From NCBI GenBank assembly GCA_009809945.1, contig WTPW01000070.1, positions 589,491 to 653,490 of the forward strand: DNA of 64,000 nucleotides, given 5' to 3'. Position numbers and translations under genes: made by a program. A model generated the notes under the pieces. That model worked only from the letters and a program-made list of their open reading frames with translations, ran no database searches and was not told the origin of the DNA. Every line of letters begins with the position of its first letter. The first letter of the stretch is position 1. The DNA comes from Gigaspora margarita (lineage: Eukaryota; Glomeromycota; Glomeromycetes; Diversisporales; Gigasporaceae). This document shows positions 20,343 through 31,529 of the stretch, in pieces.

Positions 20343-21986
20343 ATGACGACATTACCAAATGAATGCTATTATTTAATATTTGATAACCTCCGGTATAATT
20401 ATAAAAACTTATTTTCATGTGCACTTGTAAACCGTCAATGGTGTAGAATTATTATACCATTATTATGGAGTGAACCGGAACATCATTATAAAGATATGAA
20501 ATTTATAAGAACACTTCTTTTAATGATAAATGCAAAAGAACGAGCACTATTAATTCCTTTTAAAATTGTTCTTCCAAATCGACCGAAACCATTATTCGAA
20601 TATACCAGTTATATCACATCCATTAACGATTATTTATATGATGGAGCTAGAAATTGGCTTCGTTATAAAAAATATAAAACCGGATCTCAACTTGAAAATG
20701 TCTTTAACCGTTCTTTAGTTGCAATGATTTTAAGAACTAGTAAGAGACTTCATTATTTGTGCCTTAATGAAATTATTTGTAATAAATTAATATTTGAAAA
20801 TATATATGAAAACATTACTATTACTTCTATGGATTTATGTAATCTCAGCAATAGTTTTAAATATAAGGCAATGGATGTATTAGTAACGATTCTTCATAAA
20901 AATTCTACTTTGACTTCTTTAAATCTTGGATATAATCAACTTGGATTTGAAGGAGTGAAAACTCTAGTAAAAGCTCTTAATAAAAACAATGTCCTAAATT
21001 TACTAAATTTTTGTGATAACTTGATTGGTACTAATGGGATGGAGATATTAGCAAAGTTTCTTTGCGAAAATAATACGTTGATTTCTTTAAATCTTGCTGG
21101 TAATAATCTTGGATTAGAAGGAAGTAAAGCATTAGCAGATGCACTTTGCAAGAACACCACGCTAAAAGATTTGGATCTTCGTCATAATAAACTTGGATTA
21201 GAAGGAGGAAAAGTATTAGCAGATGCACTTTGCAAGTATTCGTCACTTACTTTTTTGAATCTTAGAGGGAATAATCTAGGATCCGAAGGTGGAAAAGCAT
21301 TAGCAGTTGCACTTTGTAGGAACACTGCTCTTACTTCTTTAAATCTTAGGGAGAATAATCTTAGATCAGAAGGTGGAAAGGCATTAGCAGATGCACTTTG
21401 CAAGAATTCCACACTTACTTCTTTAAATCTTGAAAATAATAACCTTAATGTAGAAGGTGCAAAAGCATTTTCAGATGTACTTTATAAGAACAATAACCTG
21501 AAAGATTTGGATCTTTGTTTTAATTTTCTTGGACCAGAAGGAGGAAAAGCATTAGCAGATGCACTTTGCATGAATACCACGCTTACTTCTTTGAATCTCA
21601 GAGCGAATAATCTTGGATCAGAAGGAGGAAAATCATTAGCAGATGCACTTTGTATGAACACCGCACTTGCTTCTTTAAATCTTAGGGAGAATAATCTTAG
21701 ATCAGAAGGTGGGAAGGCATTAGCAGATGCACTTTGTAAGAACACAACTCTTATTTTTTTGAATATTAGAGGGAATTATCTTAGATCAGAAGGAGGAAAA
21801 GCATTAACGGATGCACTTTATAAGAACACCACGTTAAAAAATTTAGATTTTCGTAATAATAAACTTGGTATAGGAGAAAAAGCATTGACAGATGCACTTT
21901 GCAAGAAAGTCATGTTTACTTCTTTTTTTCATAAAGGGAATAGGTGCACTGGGTGTGGAAAATTTCACCCGAATCCTCATCGTTAG
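20343..21986 (+). CDS. F-box-like protein with 12 leucine-rich repeats (RNI/NLRC3-type)
   Basis: This is an intact 547-residue ORF with no intron needed. Residues 1-50 (LPNECYYLIFDNL...CALVNRQWCRII...LLWSEP) match an F-box-like fold, which would bind Skp1 in an SCF ubiquitin ligase. Residues about 175-520 hold 12 ribonuclease-inhibitor-type LRRs of 28 residues (LTSLNLRENNLxSEGGKALADALCKN), likely the substrate-recognition arc. Repeats 4, 8 and 12 share LKxLDxRxNKLG, and repeats 6 and 10 are almost identical, so the array grew as 4-repeat (336-bp) blocks. The tail ends CTGCGKFHPNPHR, outside the LRR pattern. There is no signal peptide or membrane segment. Such genes form large families in these fungi; the substrate is unknown. 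Confidence 0.88.
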   Translation: MTTLPNECYYLIFDNLRYNYKNLFSCALVNRQWCRIIIPLLWSEPEHHYKDMKFIRTLLLMINAKERALLIPFKIVLPNRPKPLFEYTSYITSINDYLYDGARNWLRYKKYKTGSQLENVFNRSLVAMILRTSKRLHYLCLNEIICNKLIFENIYENITITSMDLCNLSNSFKYKAMDVLVTILHKNSTLTSLNLGYNQLGFEGVKTLVKALNKNNVLNLLNFCDNLIGTNGMEILAKFLCENNTLISLNLAGNNLGLEGSKALADALCKNTTLKDLDLRHNKLGLEGGKVLADALCKYSSLTFLNLRGNNLGSEGGKALAVALCRNTALTSLNLRENNLRSEGGKALADALCKNSTLTSLNLENNNLNVEGAKAFSDVLYKNNNLKDLDLCFNFLGPEGGKALADALCMNTTLTSLNLRANNLGSEGGKSLADALCMNTALASLNLRENNLRSEGGKALADALCKNTTLIFLNIRGNYLRSEGGKALTDALYKNTTLKNLDFRNNKLGIGEKALTDALCKKVMFTSFFHKGNRCTGCGKFHPNPHR

Positions 21987-23076
21987 AGTGATCACATGGC
22001 CGCATGAACCACATAATGATCGATTATGGTTGGGGTCGCTAGTAATGTATGCGTATTCGCATTATACGAAATAACTTATTGCAAAACAGCCGTATTTTGT
22101 TATACAATTGTTAATTAAAAATTAACATTAATTATAACTTCATCTTACACGGTAAAATAATGGTTTATTTAATCCTCAATATAAGCAAATTGAATTTGTC
22201 TTATTTCAGAAATGGTTGTAATCCAAATAAATGCATTCATATTACTATTTATAATTAAAATTAACATTATTAAGCCATTTAAATAATATTTAAAAATTTT
22301 ATAAATATATATATATTTTGATTTTTAGCTTTCTCTTCATTCGATTTTTTATCATTTTTACATAGACCAAGTTTTATTTTGTTTTGAGATTTATTCCAAT
22401 AATAATTAATAAAACAGGTGATAGTTTTTCTCATTCTCATGGATTATTTTTACAATTCAATTATCAAAATTGGATAATGGCCTATATAGTAAAGATAAGG
22501 TTAATTTACTGGTAATATCGAAAACTTGTCCATTTAATTGTGTGATCTACGTAATATTTTGGATTTTTCAAAAAAAATTTCACCCGTACGTGTTATCATT
22601 ATATTATTTATATTATATAGTTTATCATAATTTGGATTAAAATTATTTATATATAATATATGAAGTTAAATCGTTTATTAATTACATACATAAATGACGT
22701 CAAAATTTGCAAATTTTGAGATACTTTATAAATACACCGTAATGAATCCTTTTTTTTTTTTTATTAGATAATAAAAATAAGTTTTATCAACATCATTAGT
22801 TGATTTTAAATTTGGATTAAAGGTTTTTATATAAAATGTATTACTGTATGTCTCCGAAAACAAGTACACTTTTTTGCTATAAGGTTGCTTATTTTCGGGT
22901 AACAAATATTGATTGAATCAGTTTCCATACAAAAAATAATAATTTAAAATTTCCCATAAAGTTTCTAATCAGTTCCTGGTTTAAATTGTCAAAAATACAA
23001 CCATTCGTAACAACAAGTGAAAAAATTACCAGTAGGAAAAAAAAAATATATAATTTTCTGACAAACTCAAATAACT
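21987..23076. other. AT-rich intergenic region, no gene seen
   Basis: Follows the LRR gene. The ORF at 21,892-22,074 only overlaps its 3' end in another frame. An AAATTTGGATTAAAG...TATATAAAATGTA phrase at 22,807-22,842 recurs near 27,049-27,087. No obvious poly(A) signal stands out from the AT background. Confidence 0.45.
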
Positions 23077-23917
23077 ATGAATAAATGGTATTGGGTTGTG
23101 CCATTTAGCTTTGCACTTTTTAGCGTGCTTTATGGAATTCTTCTTGGAATTAGACAATGTAAAGATTTTAAATGTACCACAGACGCATATTTTTCTGTTG
23201 TGATTCTTAGTTCTATTGGTTTTTTAGTTTCTCTTATCTTTGGTTTGGTTGTGATTAATAAGAATTGTAAAGTAACTACGAATAAATGGTATTGGATCGT
23301 GCCATATAGCCTTGCATTTTTTGATATACTGTCGGCCCTCCCCAAGCCGATCCTGTCAAAATCGATAACCTGTCAAATCTGATAAAAACTTAATCTACCA
23401 AGTTGGTACCTGATATATAAATCTAATAGTTTATAATGTTTTCAAATCCGATAACCTCCCGAAACTGATACAAAACCTGTCCACCATGCATACCGGTTTG
23501 GGGAGGGCCGACAGTATATTATGGAATTATTCTTGGAACGCGACAACTCTGTACAGATGATAAATGTTACTTAGAAACATATGTTTATGTTGTAGCTATT
23601 AGTACTATTTGTTTTTTAATTTCTTTTATTTATTGTTTTATTGTGATTATTAAGAATCGTAAAAATAGAAAAAAAAACACAAAATCAACAAGTAGCAACA
23701 AATGTTAATAATTTGACTGTAGCAACAAATGTCAACGATGTGATTGAAATTTCAAGGTATTCAAGCTCATAATGTTGTGGATGAAGAATCAGAATTAGAA
23801 AAAGAAATTAGACTACTAGAAAAACAGAAAAAGATTGCTGAATTAAAAAAAGAAATAAAGGATATAGAAGCAGTTGAATTGTCAACTTCAAAAAATATAA
23901 TCGCTAATACTAGCTAG
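23077..23917 (+). pseudogene. Membrane protein with two duplicated modules and a coiled-coil tail, split by a MITE
   Basis: The first module (23,077-23,280) begins MNKWYWVVPFSFALFSVLYG and has two hydrophobic segments separated by a Cys-containing loop (GIRQCKDFKC). The second module repeats it (NKWYWIVPYSLAFFD...YYGIILGTRQLCTDDKC), so the product would have four membrane segments. The tail (about 23,780-23,917) is a Lys/Glu-rich coiled coil (ELEKEIRLLEKQKKIAELKK). A 186-bp TA-flanked element interrupts module two; removing it with one TA keeps the module in frame. Further single-base shifts occur in an A run near 23,670 and near 23,755. I do not recognise the family; the function is unknown. 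Confidence 0.65.
23329..23514. mobile_element. 186-bp MITE, TA target duplication (Tc1/mariner-type)
   Basis: The termini CTGTCGGCCCTCCCCAA and TTTGGGGAGGGCCGACAG are perfect inverted repeats for 17 bp. TA flanks both sides (23,327-23,328; 23,515-23,516). The interior contains two related blocks around CGATAACCT. No coding capacity. It sits inside the second module of the membrane-protein gene. Confidence 0.88.
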
Positions 23918-25140
23918 AAAACAATTTAATCTTTCAACTTTGATTTTTATACAAAATAATTATCTAATTGCATTTTTTATTTTTTTAATATTTGAAATTA
24001 GATTTATATACGTAAAAATATCTATTCATATTTCATCTGAAAATATTATTGTATTATATAATTCCTTTTAGTTCATATCTTTGCTAATATTTTTTTATTT
24101 GTCATTCTTGATTGGCTTTGGATTTAATTTTTCTCAAACTTTTCTAATTTCTTTTCCTTTATTTAGCAACCATTAGATAATATTTATTGTATTAATTCGC
24201 GAAAACATTTCAATTAAATTTTTTATTAAAATATACATATCTAGTACTAACCTGGAAAAAATTTGAGTTTGTACTCAGTAATTTATAATAAGAAGTTTTG
24301 CTTGACTTTTTATAAAGATTGACAAATGAAATCAGTATAAAAAATCTATGCTTACTACATTTCGAAAGTTCTATGAAAAATTAGGTGATTTACCGTTTGC
24401 CACTGCCTACAGTACCCAGCGTCTTATTCAAGAATTCCATTTATAAAATTGAATAGTACCCGTGAGTACTGTGTGAATAAACGAGTACTATATTTGAAGG
24501 ATATATAATACAGTATTAAAAGTAGTAAATCAATATACTTGTGCCCAGGGTCTTATTCAAGAAATAAGGACGATGCTTGAGTAAACCTTAATAATATTAC
24601 CATAATTACTATAGATCTTTATCTAAATCCTTATCAAAAAATAAATAAATTATGTTTTAACACTTGTCGATCATTAAAAAATGCATCTAGGTTAGGTTTT
24701 TGAGAACACTCTTATTCAAGTTGACAGTTTGAACAGATTTAATAGCATGATCATGTAAAGTATTATGATAAGGCCGTTTGAAGTTATAATTTCGTTCAAT
24801 CTTCCTTTACGAAGCTTAAGTGCGATGGAGGAAAGGGGTCAATTTAAATAAACATGTTATATTGCAAAAACATTATTATTAGTGGACTTAAAAGCACATG
24901 TTTATTGGAATCCTAAGACATAATGAACGTTCAGATTGGCACTTTTAATGTTGGGGGAGTTCCTGGAGGTGAGGTTAAACTAAATTGAAATTTCGAACAG
25001 TCTAATTAAAATTATCATACAGTCTAATTAAAATTATCATAAAATTTTAATTTTATTATCAAAACTTAAATTTTGTAGTGATACCAGCGGCACCACACTT
25101 GCATTTATATGTTATTTAAATAATTTTTTATATATGAAAT
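23918..25140. other. AT-rich region, no gene seen
   Basis: A short direct repeat, CCCAGnGTCTTATTCAAGAA, occurs at about 24,415 and 24,545, and a third partial (TCTTATTCAAG) at 24,709. Otherwise no ORF, RNA gene or known repeat is recognised. Confidence 0.45.
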
Positions 25141-25149
25141 GATTTGACG

Positions 25150-25750
25150 ATACATGGTGTAACGGTTGATTGGGTACAATATAGACAATAGTGCCAATTT
25201 AAAGCTCCAACCATTACGGGATGAAGGGAATAAAGCGATAATAAAAAGTAGAGTTTTATAATGGTAAAGTGTTAAGGAAACGAAACGATACTTTGATGTA
25301 AAGGTGATAAGGGATGGCGGGGGTAATACTGATGCTGTGTGATATTGGTGATGGTGTATTTAAAAAGTATCTGTGATCCAGATTGATGATCAGGTGAAAT
25401 CGGGATAATCACGACACGGAGGATTTGTACGATGTTCAAAAAGCGCCGAGTCTACGGACAGTTCTTACGGACAGTGCATGCTGACTGACGTTAACAAAAT
25501 CCACCTACCCTAACCCTAACCCTAATCCTAATTCTGGTCAATGAACTGTCCCTAAGAACTGTCCGTAGATCGTCTGTTCAAAAAGGGTCAGAATCATGTG
25601 AACAATTTAAAAGAATTAACAAAATTCGTCACACAGAATTCGAGTTATAATAAGCCGATACGAAGTTACAAGTCAATTCAGTCTGTCGCATTGAGTCTCG
25701 CAGGGTTTATTAAGGTTAAAGTCGAATTCAAAGATAAGTATTTATTTTAT
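25150..25750. repeat. Direct-repeat copy 1 (partner at 27,090-27,290)
   Basis: GTAACGGTTGATTGGG near 25,159 and ACGAAGTTACAAGTCAATTC...GTCTGTCGCATTGAGTCTC...AGGGTTTATTAA near 25,660-25,715 recur, more compactly, at 27,090-27,290. Copy 1 is longer, partly because it contains the 131-bp element at 25,444. The pair could be long terminal repeats of a lost retroelement, but no internal gene supports that. Confidence 0.45.
25444..25574. mobile_element. 131-bp TIR element carrying telomere-type repeats
   Basis: TCTACGGACAGTTCTTACGG (from 25,451) is mirrored at 25,545-25,569 with one mismatch in 25. TGTTCAAAAAG occurs on both sides (25,433-25,443 and 25,575-25,585), an 11-bp target duplication as expected for Mutator-like elements. 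Between the TIRs lies CCCTAACCCTAACCCTAA, about three units of the TTAGGG telomere repeat. Non-coding. Confidence 0.82.
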
Positions 25751-25844
25751 TTTATTATGTGGTATTATTTTTAAAATGGACGTGGAACTTATATTTAACT
25801 TTATTGAATTCGAAGGTCTTATATACTTGTTAACAGATTACAGC

Positions 25845-25985
25845 GTATTCGCGGAATTCTCAGCGAGCTCACTGTATTTACTACTAATTCGCGGAGGTTT
25901 CAGCATTTTCGCGGTTGACACCACGCATTCGCTGTTATTACCGCGTTTTCGCTGTACCTACGCATTTACGCCACCAAGCTTCATT
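25845..25985. repeat. Short CG-containing iterated motif (TTCGC / GCGTTTTCGC)
   Basis: TTCGCGG, TTCGCGGAGG, TTTTCGCGG, ATTCGCTG and TTTTCGCTG recur at about 20-bp steps in an otherwise CG-poor region. The ORF at 25,776-25,988 covers this but has no recognisable domain. A related phrase (AGCGATACGCTGAATTTCC) occurs near 27,380. Significance unknown. Confidence 0.35.
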
Positions 25986-26420
25986 TAAATTACCTTATTT
26001 GTAGATATGATTTAAAAATATTTACAACATAATAAACTTAAATAAAAATAATTTGTTACAATGGGATAATAGCAAAAACACGTGGCCAAAGGCCTCGTGG
26101 TTGTTATTATATTGTCGATGCCCATGATCCGTATATCATGCCAGATAACTGATTTATCTGTCGTATACGCTAATAAAAAGAATTTTTATCATTCCGCTAA
26201 TTTTTATATTACAGATGTTATCATAAATTCTAGGACACCTGATAAAAATTTGCGAATGATTTTTCGGCTGACTCGATTAAGCAAGTGATTTTGGCTAATA
26301 AAGTAATAGGTTAAGCAAACTGATAAGTTGTGTAATTTAGGATCAGTGTCTAATATAAATTTTATGATTACATACGGCATCTCAGGTTGAATACAGAATA
26401 ATATAATATTTTCAAAGTAT
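25986..26420. other. AT-rich region, no gene seen
   Basis: Short overlapping ORFs on both strands (26,082-26,288; 26,204-26,569) show no domain. Confidence 0.4.
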
Positions 26421-26535
26421 TTTCTCCGGCAAATAATTGAAAAAAAATTTTTAGAAGGTTTATCAGTTCGAGAAATTGCTAAACAATTAGGTATCAGCAG
26501 ATCTTCTATAATTCCAGTTCTCAAAGTTAAGTAAG
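26421..26535 (+). pseudogene. Transposase-type helix-turn-helix fragment
   Basis: The frame reads RQIIEKKFLEGLSVREIAKQ followed by LGISRSSI and ends at a TAA. This is a homeodomain-like HTH of the kind that opens Tc1-like transposases and resolvases (VREIAKQLGISRSTV pattern). No DDE domain follows. A GTAAGT donor-like site lies at the end and a TTTTTTTTAG acceptor-like site at about 26,585, so a spliced exon cannot be excluded. Most likely a relic of a Tc1/mariner element. Confidence 0.5.
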
Positions 26536-26585
26536 TATTGAAAAAACTTCTGCAACACATTTTCGACAAATATTGATTTTTTTTA

Positions 26586-27089
26586 GAATCTCAATTTGAG
26601 TTCATTTTTAAACCAGTCAATAAATTCTTGATCTATATAACTTTTTTAACATTAGAACATATTTTTGTAATATGCTTGTTATAAAAGTCTATTTTATATC
26701 TAATGCCTCTTATACTCCTTATCAAAATTATTATTTACAAGAACAGCCTTTTTCATAAATTTTTGCATAAACTTAATTCACAAAAATAAATATTTAATAA
26801 TTTTGATTGTGTTAATATTTATATTTTTTATGCCGAAATTAATAACTTAACCGAATTGGCTGAAAAATTATTCGGTAGATTTTTATTAGATGTCCTAAAG
26901 AATTTCTGATAATAGCTGTATAATTAATAAGAATCGTCACATGATTTAAATAAAAATTTGCGGATATGTGAAATATTTTTCAATCAATATTTACATTGTT
27001 CCTGTCGGATAATGACTAATTTCAGCATACTGTAATCAATTTATTTTAAATTTAGATTAAAAATTTTTTATATAAAATGTACTATTGTT
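26586..27089. other. AT-rich region, no gene seen
   Basis: No ORF or repeat of note except the AAATTTAGATTAAAA...TATATAAAATGTA phrase (27,049-27,087), shared with 22,807-22,842. Confidence 0.4.
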
Positions 27090-27290
27090 ATTGTAACGGT
27101 TAAATGGGAGTGCGGTGCGAAGTAAAGACAATTGCCAATCCAACTCTAACCGTATAACGAAAATTTCGAGTTTTAATAAACTTATGCGAAGTTATAAGTC
27201 AATTCCGTCTGTCGAATTGAGTCTCACAGGATTTATTAAAATTTAAGTCGAGATTTAGAGGAAAAACTCAGGTAAGTATAATATTTTTTA
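27090..27290. repeat. Direct-repeat copy 2 (partner at 25,150-25,750)
   Basis: Contains GTAACGGTTAAATGGG, GCGAAGTTATAAGTCAATTC and GTCTGTCGAATTGAGTCTC in the same order as copy 1. A CAGGTAAGTA donor-like sequence follows. Confidence 0.45.
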
Positions 27291-27602
27291 CACTTTATAA
27301 TTCTTTATAATTGAAGGTTGATCTGGAACTTCTGATTTGACTTTATTCAATTTCAGGTGTTTCATTTAAAATCTTTAGAGCGATACGCTGAATTTCCAGC
27401 TATATGCTAAAAATTAAGCGTTGCGCTGGAATATTAAATTATCGTTACTTGACTAACTTAACCACTAAACTATTAACTCTAAGGTTAGATAATAATATTT
27501 TTAAAAACTATATACAATTAAATTAAATAAAAATATTTTTAGTTATATAATTTTAAAATATATATACATTATAATCTATAAGAAAATAACTAATGTTCAC
27601 CA

Positions 27603-27913
27603 CAGGTGATTGTCACCTGTAATTATATAAATAAATAAAAATAAACAATTTTTATTAAATAAAAGTTTTTTTTTTATGTTAGGGTAAGGGTAAAGGTTAG
27701 AGGTTAGAATAGTGCTTTATATATAGTAAAATTTAGCAAGAAATTTTTTTTTGCATAAAAAAAAGTAGTTTCATAGGCAAGTTTTTAGATTAGAAGCAAT
27801 TTTAGCAATTTTTTAAAAAATTCTTTGTTTTTGTTACACAAAAATTGATTTACATGTTACACCTGATCCTGAATTTTAATTGGCAAATTGACTACAGGTG
27901 ATAATCACCTGTA
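27603..27913. mobile_element. TTAGGG-core repeat, copy 2, with palindromic CAGGTGAT ends
   Basis: Termini CAGGTGATTGTCACCTGTA and TACAGGTGATAATCACCTGT are inverted relative to each other and each is itself nearly palindromic. The core blocks (GTTAGGGTAAGGGTAAAGG; AAATTTAGCAAGAAATTTTT; TGTTACACCTGATC) match the copies at 3.95, 45.0 and 46.3 kb. It abuts the truncated 3' end of the Helitron helicase relic. Confidence 0.7.
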
Positions 27914-30780
27914 GTGTAAATTAGAAATATTCAATCTATAAATATATTCAAAAAATCTATAAACTACAAAAAAATTAATCAAAAACCTCTCTTTATACAA
28001 CATTTCTAGTATATACATCTTCTTTCCTTCTATATGCTCATTCTTAACCAAGACTTTAATATTATCTTTTGACTGAACTCTTAACAAAGCTATATATAAT
28101 TGCCCATGTAAAAAAACAAGTTTGGGCAAATATAATCCCATAATAGGAATTGTTTGACCTTGTGCTTTGTCAATTGTTATTGCAAAAGATAATCTAATTG
28201 GAAATTGTTTTCTTACAAATTGAAATAGAAGATCAGAATTTGATAATATTAATCTTAGTTGAGGTATAAAACTCTTTTTCCTTTGGTGACTCCTGTTATA
28301 ATTTCAATGTCTAAAACAAATTTACAACAATTTTTGATTATTAATATTGTACTATTATATACTATATTCCTCCAAAAATAAGCACTCTCCAAAAAATAAG
28401 CACCCTCCAAAAATAAGCACCCCCTTATATAATATAAATAATCAACTAAATATCAAATCATTCAAATTATTAGTTGAGTATATCTAGAAATAAGCACCTC
28501 TATAGTAAAATAAGGGTGCTTATTTTTGAAAGAATATAGTAATCCTTCAGATAGAGCAAGTTAAGTAAAAAAATAACAGGTACATTGTTTTTAGTACCAA
28601 CAATAAGTTGGCATTCCATTTGGTGTTAAAGTATTTAAAAATTTAGTTGAATAAAGACTTTGATCAACTTGATTTTTATCTTTAACTGAATTAGCAGAAA
28701 ATATTCAAATTCCTCAGTATCAGAAATTTTTTTAAGTATTTGTTGAGTAATATTTTCAATATCTACATTTTTTGATGTAAGAATTGCTCTATCTTTATCT
28801 TTAATATAGTCAGAATCATAATAATTTGTAGTAATATCAATAAGGTCTCTAATATTAAATTATCAATATTTTTACTATCCAAGACTATATTATCAGACAA
28901 TTTTATAAAGTCTTCACCAATATCAGAATGTGTTAGTACTTTTCTTTTACCAACTTGTGATAAAAATTCAACAAAGTTTTTTTGTTCAGCATTATTTTGT
29001 TGTTGAACTCTTATATTATTTGTTAATTGCATAGTTTTAATATTTTTCCAAAGATATGAAGATTTTATACATGTATTAACAATTTGTGGGCATGTACCTC
29101 AAACTACTACAGGTAAAATTTGTCTAAAATCACTACCAAGAATCATAATTTTCTCTTCAAAAGGTAAATTAGTATCTATTAAATCTCTAAAATTTCTGTT
29201 AACAGCTCAAATACAAATCAATTCATTATTGTGCTTCATCCTATAGAATGGCTTTAGCATGTTGAATTAATTATGCTAATTCAGATTGCTTTTCAAAATT
29301 TAAAGTAGAATCATGGTCTACTTATAATAAAATTTTGAATCTTGAATAAGCAGTTCATCCACCACTCATTAATAGATAGCAATTTCTGATAATGCTATAG
29401 CAATTGCAATTCTATTTAAATATTTTTAATCTTATATAAGCCAAGATCAAATTATATAAAAATGTTTTTTTCAGTTCCTTTAGAACTATTAACAAAAATA
29501 ATATATTATTAATGTACCTTTAATTGCTTTTATATTTCAACAAATATTTTGTTTTGATCTTCATTTAAACTACTTTCATATGATAAAGTAGTTTAATTTC
29601 ATTTTGATCAAAATTTTGTTCTTTAACAATTAATATTTTGCTTTATTAACCTTCTTCTAATAATGCATAATTTATAATAGGAAGATCTGAAAAATCTGAA
29701 AGAGCCATTCCATTTTGAATTAAATATTTTCAATAAGCACCAGTGCTTTTGTAATAGCTAAATCTCTTGAATTTTCTCATGAGATAAAATCTTCAATTAG
29801 ATAATTAAGAAATTTTTTTCAAAGATCTTTTACATTTGCTAGTTGACAGTAAACTAATAGAAAACAAATAAATATTTTAGTTAGAAAGGCATATTGTATA
29901 TAGTAGCTTCTTCAAGACAAGCATTACATTTATTATTATCATCAACCAAACCAAGTTGAAATGCTACATCTTTATAAAAGCCATATGGTACACCAATTAA
30001 AATTTTTAAATCATCAAATGATTTAATACCATATATTGTATTTAGTAATACTCTTAAATAAAATCTCTCAGTATCATTTGGATTAATAAAATATATTTGA
30101 GAAATTACTTTTTCACTATCTAGTTTTCCTTTTTGTTAGTTTTTAGTTTTTTTATTCCAAGTAAAGTGCTTTGAAATTTGCATATATTTCAAATATTGAA
30201 TTAATTCATTATTAGGATTATTGTTACAAAGTTCAAAATATCTTGTTAACTTTGTAAATTTTTCCTTTTCAAGATCTTTTGATAATAATTCTTTGATTTA
30301 TAAAGAACTTTTTGTTGATTTTCCAAATAAATTGGAAGTCTTACAACAGTATAAGATCTTTCTTGTAAACCAAAATCAAATAACCCCTATATTCATTTAG
30401 ATTAGAAACATATCTTGTATTTATAAATTTTTCAATTTCATCATTTGGATTTCTTGAAGATATTAATGCTCTATTCTGTCTCTTATAAACATATTTGTAA
30501 AAATATTTAATAGATTTAATACTTGAATATCTCTACATTAAATTGATAGTATATTTTTGACTTAAGTATAGATTATAAGAAACAATCCATCTATTGTCAA
30601 TATGCTCCATGTTTTTTAATAATTTTTGAATTTTGTCTTCTTCTATATACAGTGTATCCAGAATTATTTGTAGAAGTTTTAGTAGTAAATTCTCTTGGAT
30701 AATATTTACTATATTTGCAATTAATTATACATGGAGATAATGGATTATCTTTTCTACAGGGCTCATGAATTATGGTTTTG
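27905..30780 (-). pseudogene. Helitron Rep/helicase (RepHel) relic
   Basis: Minus-strand fragments in the order expected for a rolling-circle Helitron protein. Near 30,780-30,430 a CxxC-containing start and a Rep-like YKYVYKRQNRALI block are seen. Near 30,050-29,940 LKILIGVPYGFYKD and FQLGLVDDNKCNACLEEAT fit the spacer before the helicase. Near 29,160-29,030 GSDFRQILPVVV is a PIF1-type helicase motif. At 29,032-28,763 there is IRVQQQNNAEQKNFVEFLSQ. At 28,190-27,905 there is SFAITIDKAQGQTI then MGLYLPKLVFLHGQLYIALL, the last helicase motifs. It is riddled with stops and shifts, and a 178-bp MITE sits at 28,362. No intact terminus (TC...CTRR) was identified. Confidence 0.78.
28362..28539. mobile_element. 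178-bp MITE in the Helitron relic, TA target
   Basis: CTATATTCCTCCAAAAATAAG on the left pairs with TTATTTTTGAAAGAATATAG on the right. TA flanks both sides (28,360-28,361; 28,540-28,541). The left end carries a triplicated CCAAAAATAAGCAC phrase. Non-coding. Confidence 0.75.
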
Positions 30781-30901
30781 CTAATGATTTATATAGTTTT
30801 GGTTAATATTGTAATTCAGAAATTTTAGCAGATATAATTTGATCAAAATTATCAGAAGTTTATAGTTTATCTTCAGGTACCTATCCCTTAGATTGTAGTA
30901 G
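30781..30901. other. Short spacer, no gene seen
   Basis: AT-rich junction between the Helitron relic and the next element. Confidence 0.3.
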
Positions 30902-31520
30902 GACACAGGAAATTTGCCTGCATATTTGCACTTTTTTTGCTCTGATTTACTTTTTTTAAATATCAAAATAATCAAATAAAACTTTGTACAATTATATTTG
31001 AAAATAAGGATTACTTTTTTGCAAAATTAGTTTTTATATTGTAAGAAAAAATTTTAAGTTATATATAAGCTAAAAATAGATATCTTTAAGAAAAAAATTG
31101 TTTAAAAAATTTTATCACAATTTCTCTATAATCTTATTTAGTTTTAGTTTTAAAGCTATAGTTATTAAAACAATATTGTAGTTTATATAAAGGATGATAA
31201 CTTTTATTATTGCAACTTTAATGATTTATTTGTAAAAATCAAGACTTGTATTAGAAGTAAAAGTTTTTTATAGACGGGAACATATAAAATTTAAGAAAAT
31301 CTAAAGAAATATTTTAATAGTAAAAATGCTAATACAAGAACTTTAAACTTTGATTATACTAAAGTTTTCTAATAATTTTAAAAAATTTTTATAACTAAGT
31401 TACTAAAACAAAACTCAAAGAATATTTTTTACTTTGAAAAGGTATAGCTAAAATCAATATTTAAAATTTTATTAAAATTTTATTAAAATTTTTAAAATAC
31501 ACAGGCAAATTTGCCTGTGT
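30902..31520. mobile_element. Candidate TIR element, about 620 bp
   Basis: ACACAGGAAATTTGCCTG near 30,902 is mirrored by CAGGCAAATTTGCCTGTGT near 31,502-31,520. The interior 30,960-31,500 is repeated in direct orientation at 32,935-33,371 without these ends, so the interior may be an older repeat. No target duplication is clear. Confidence 0.5.
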
Positions 31521-31529
31521 TACCATCTA

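Noticed and set aside
20936..21745. Minus-strand ORFs with repeated QSASANAFPPS blocks
   Set aside because: They are the antisense reading of the LRR array; the plus-strand frame is longer and has a recognisable fold.
25510..25532. Telomere repeats as a chromosome end
   Set aside because: Only about three units, internal to a TIR element with a target duplication.
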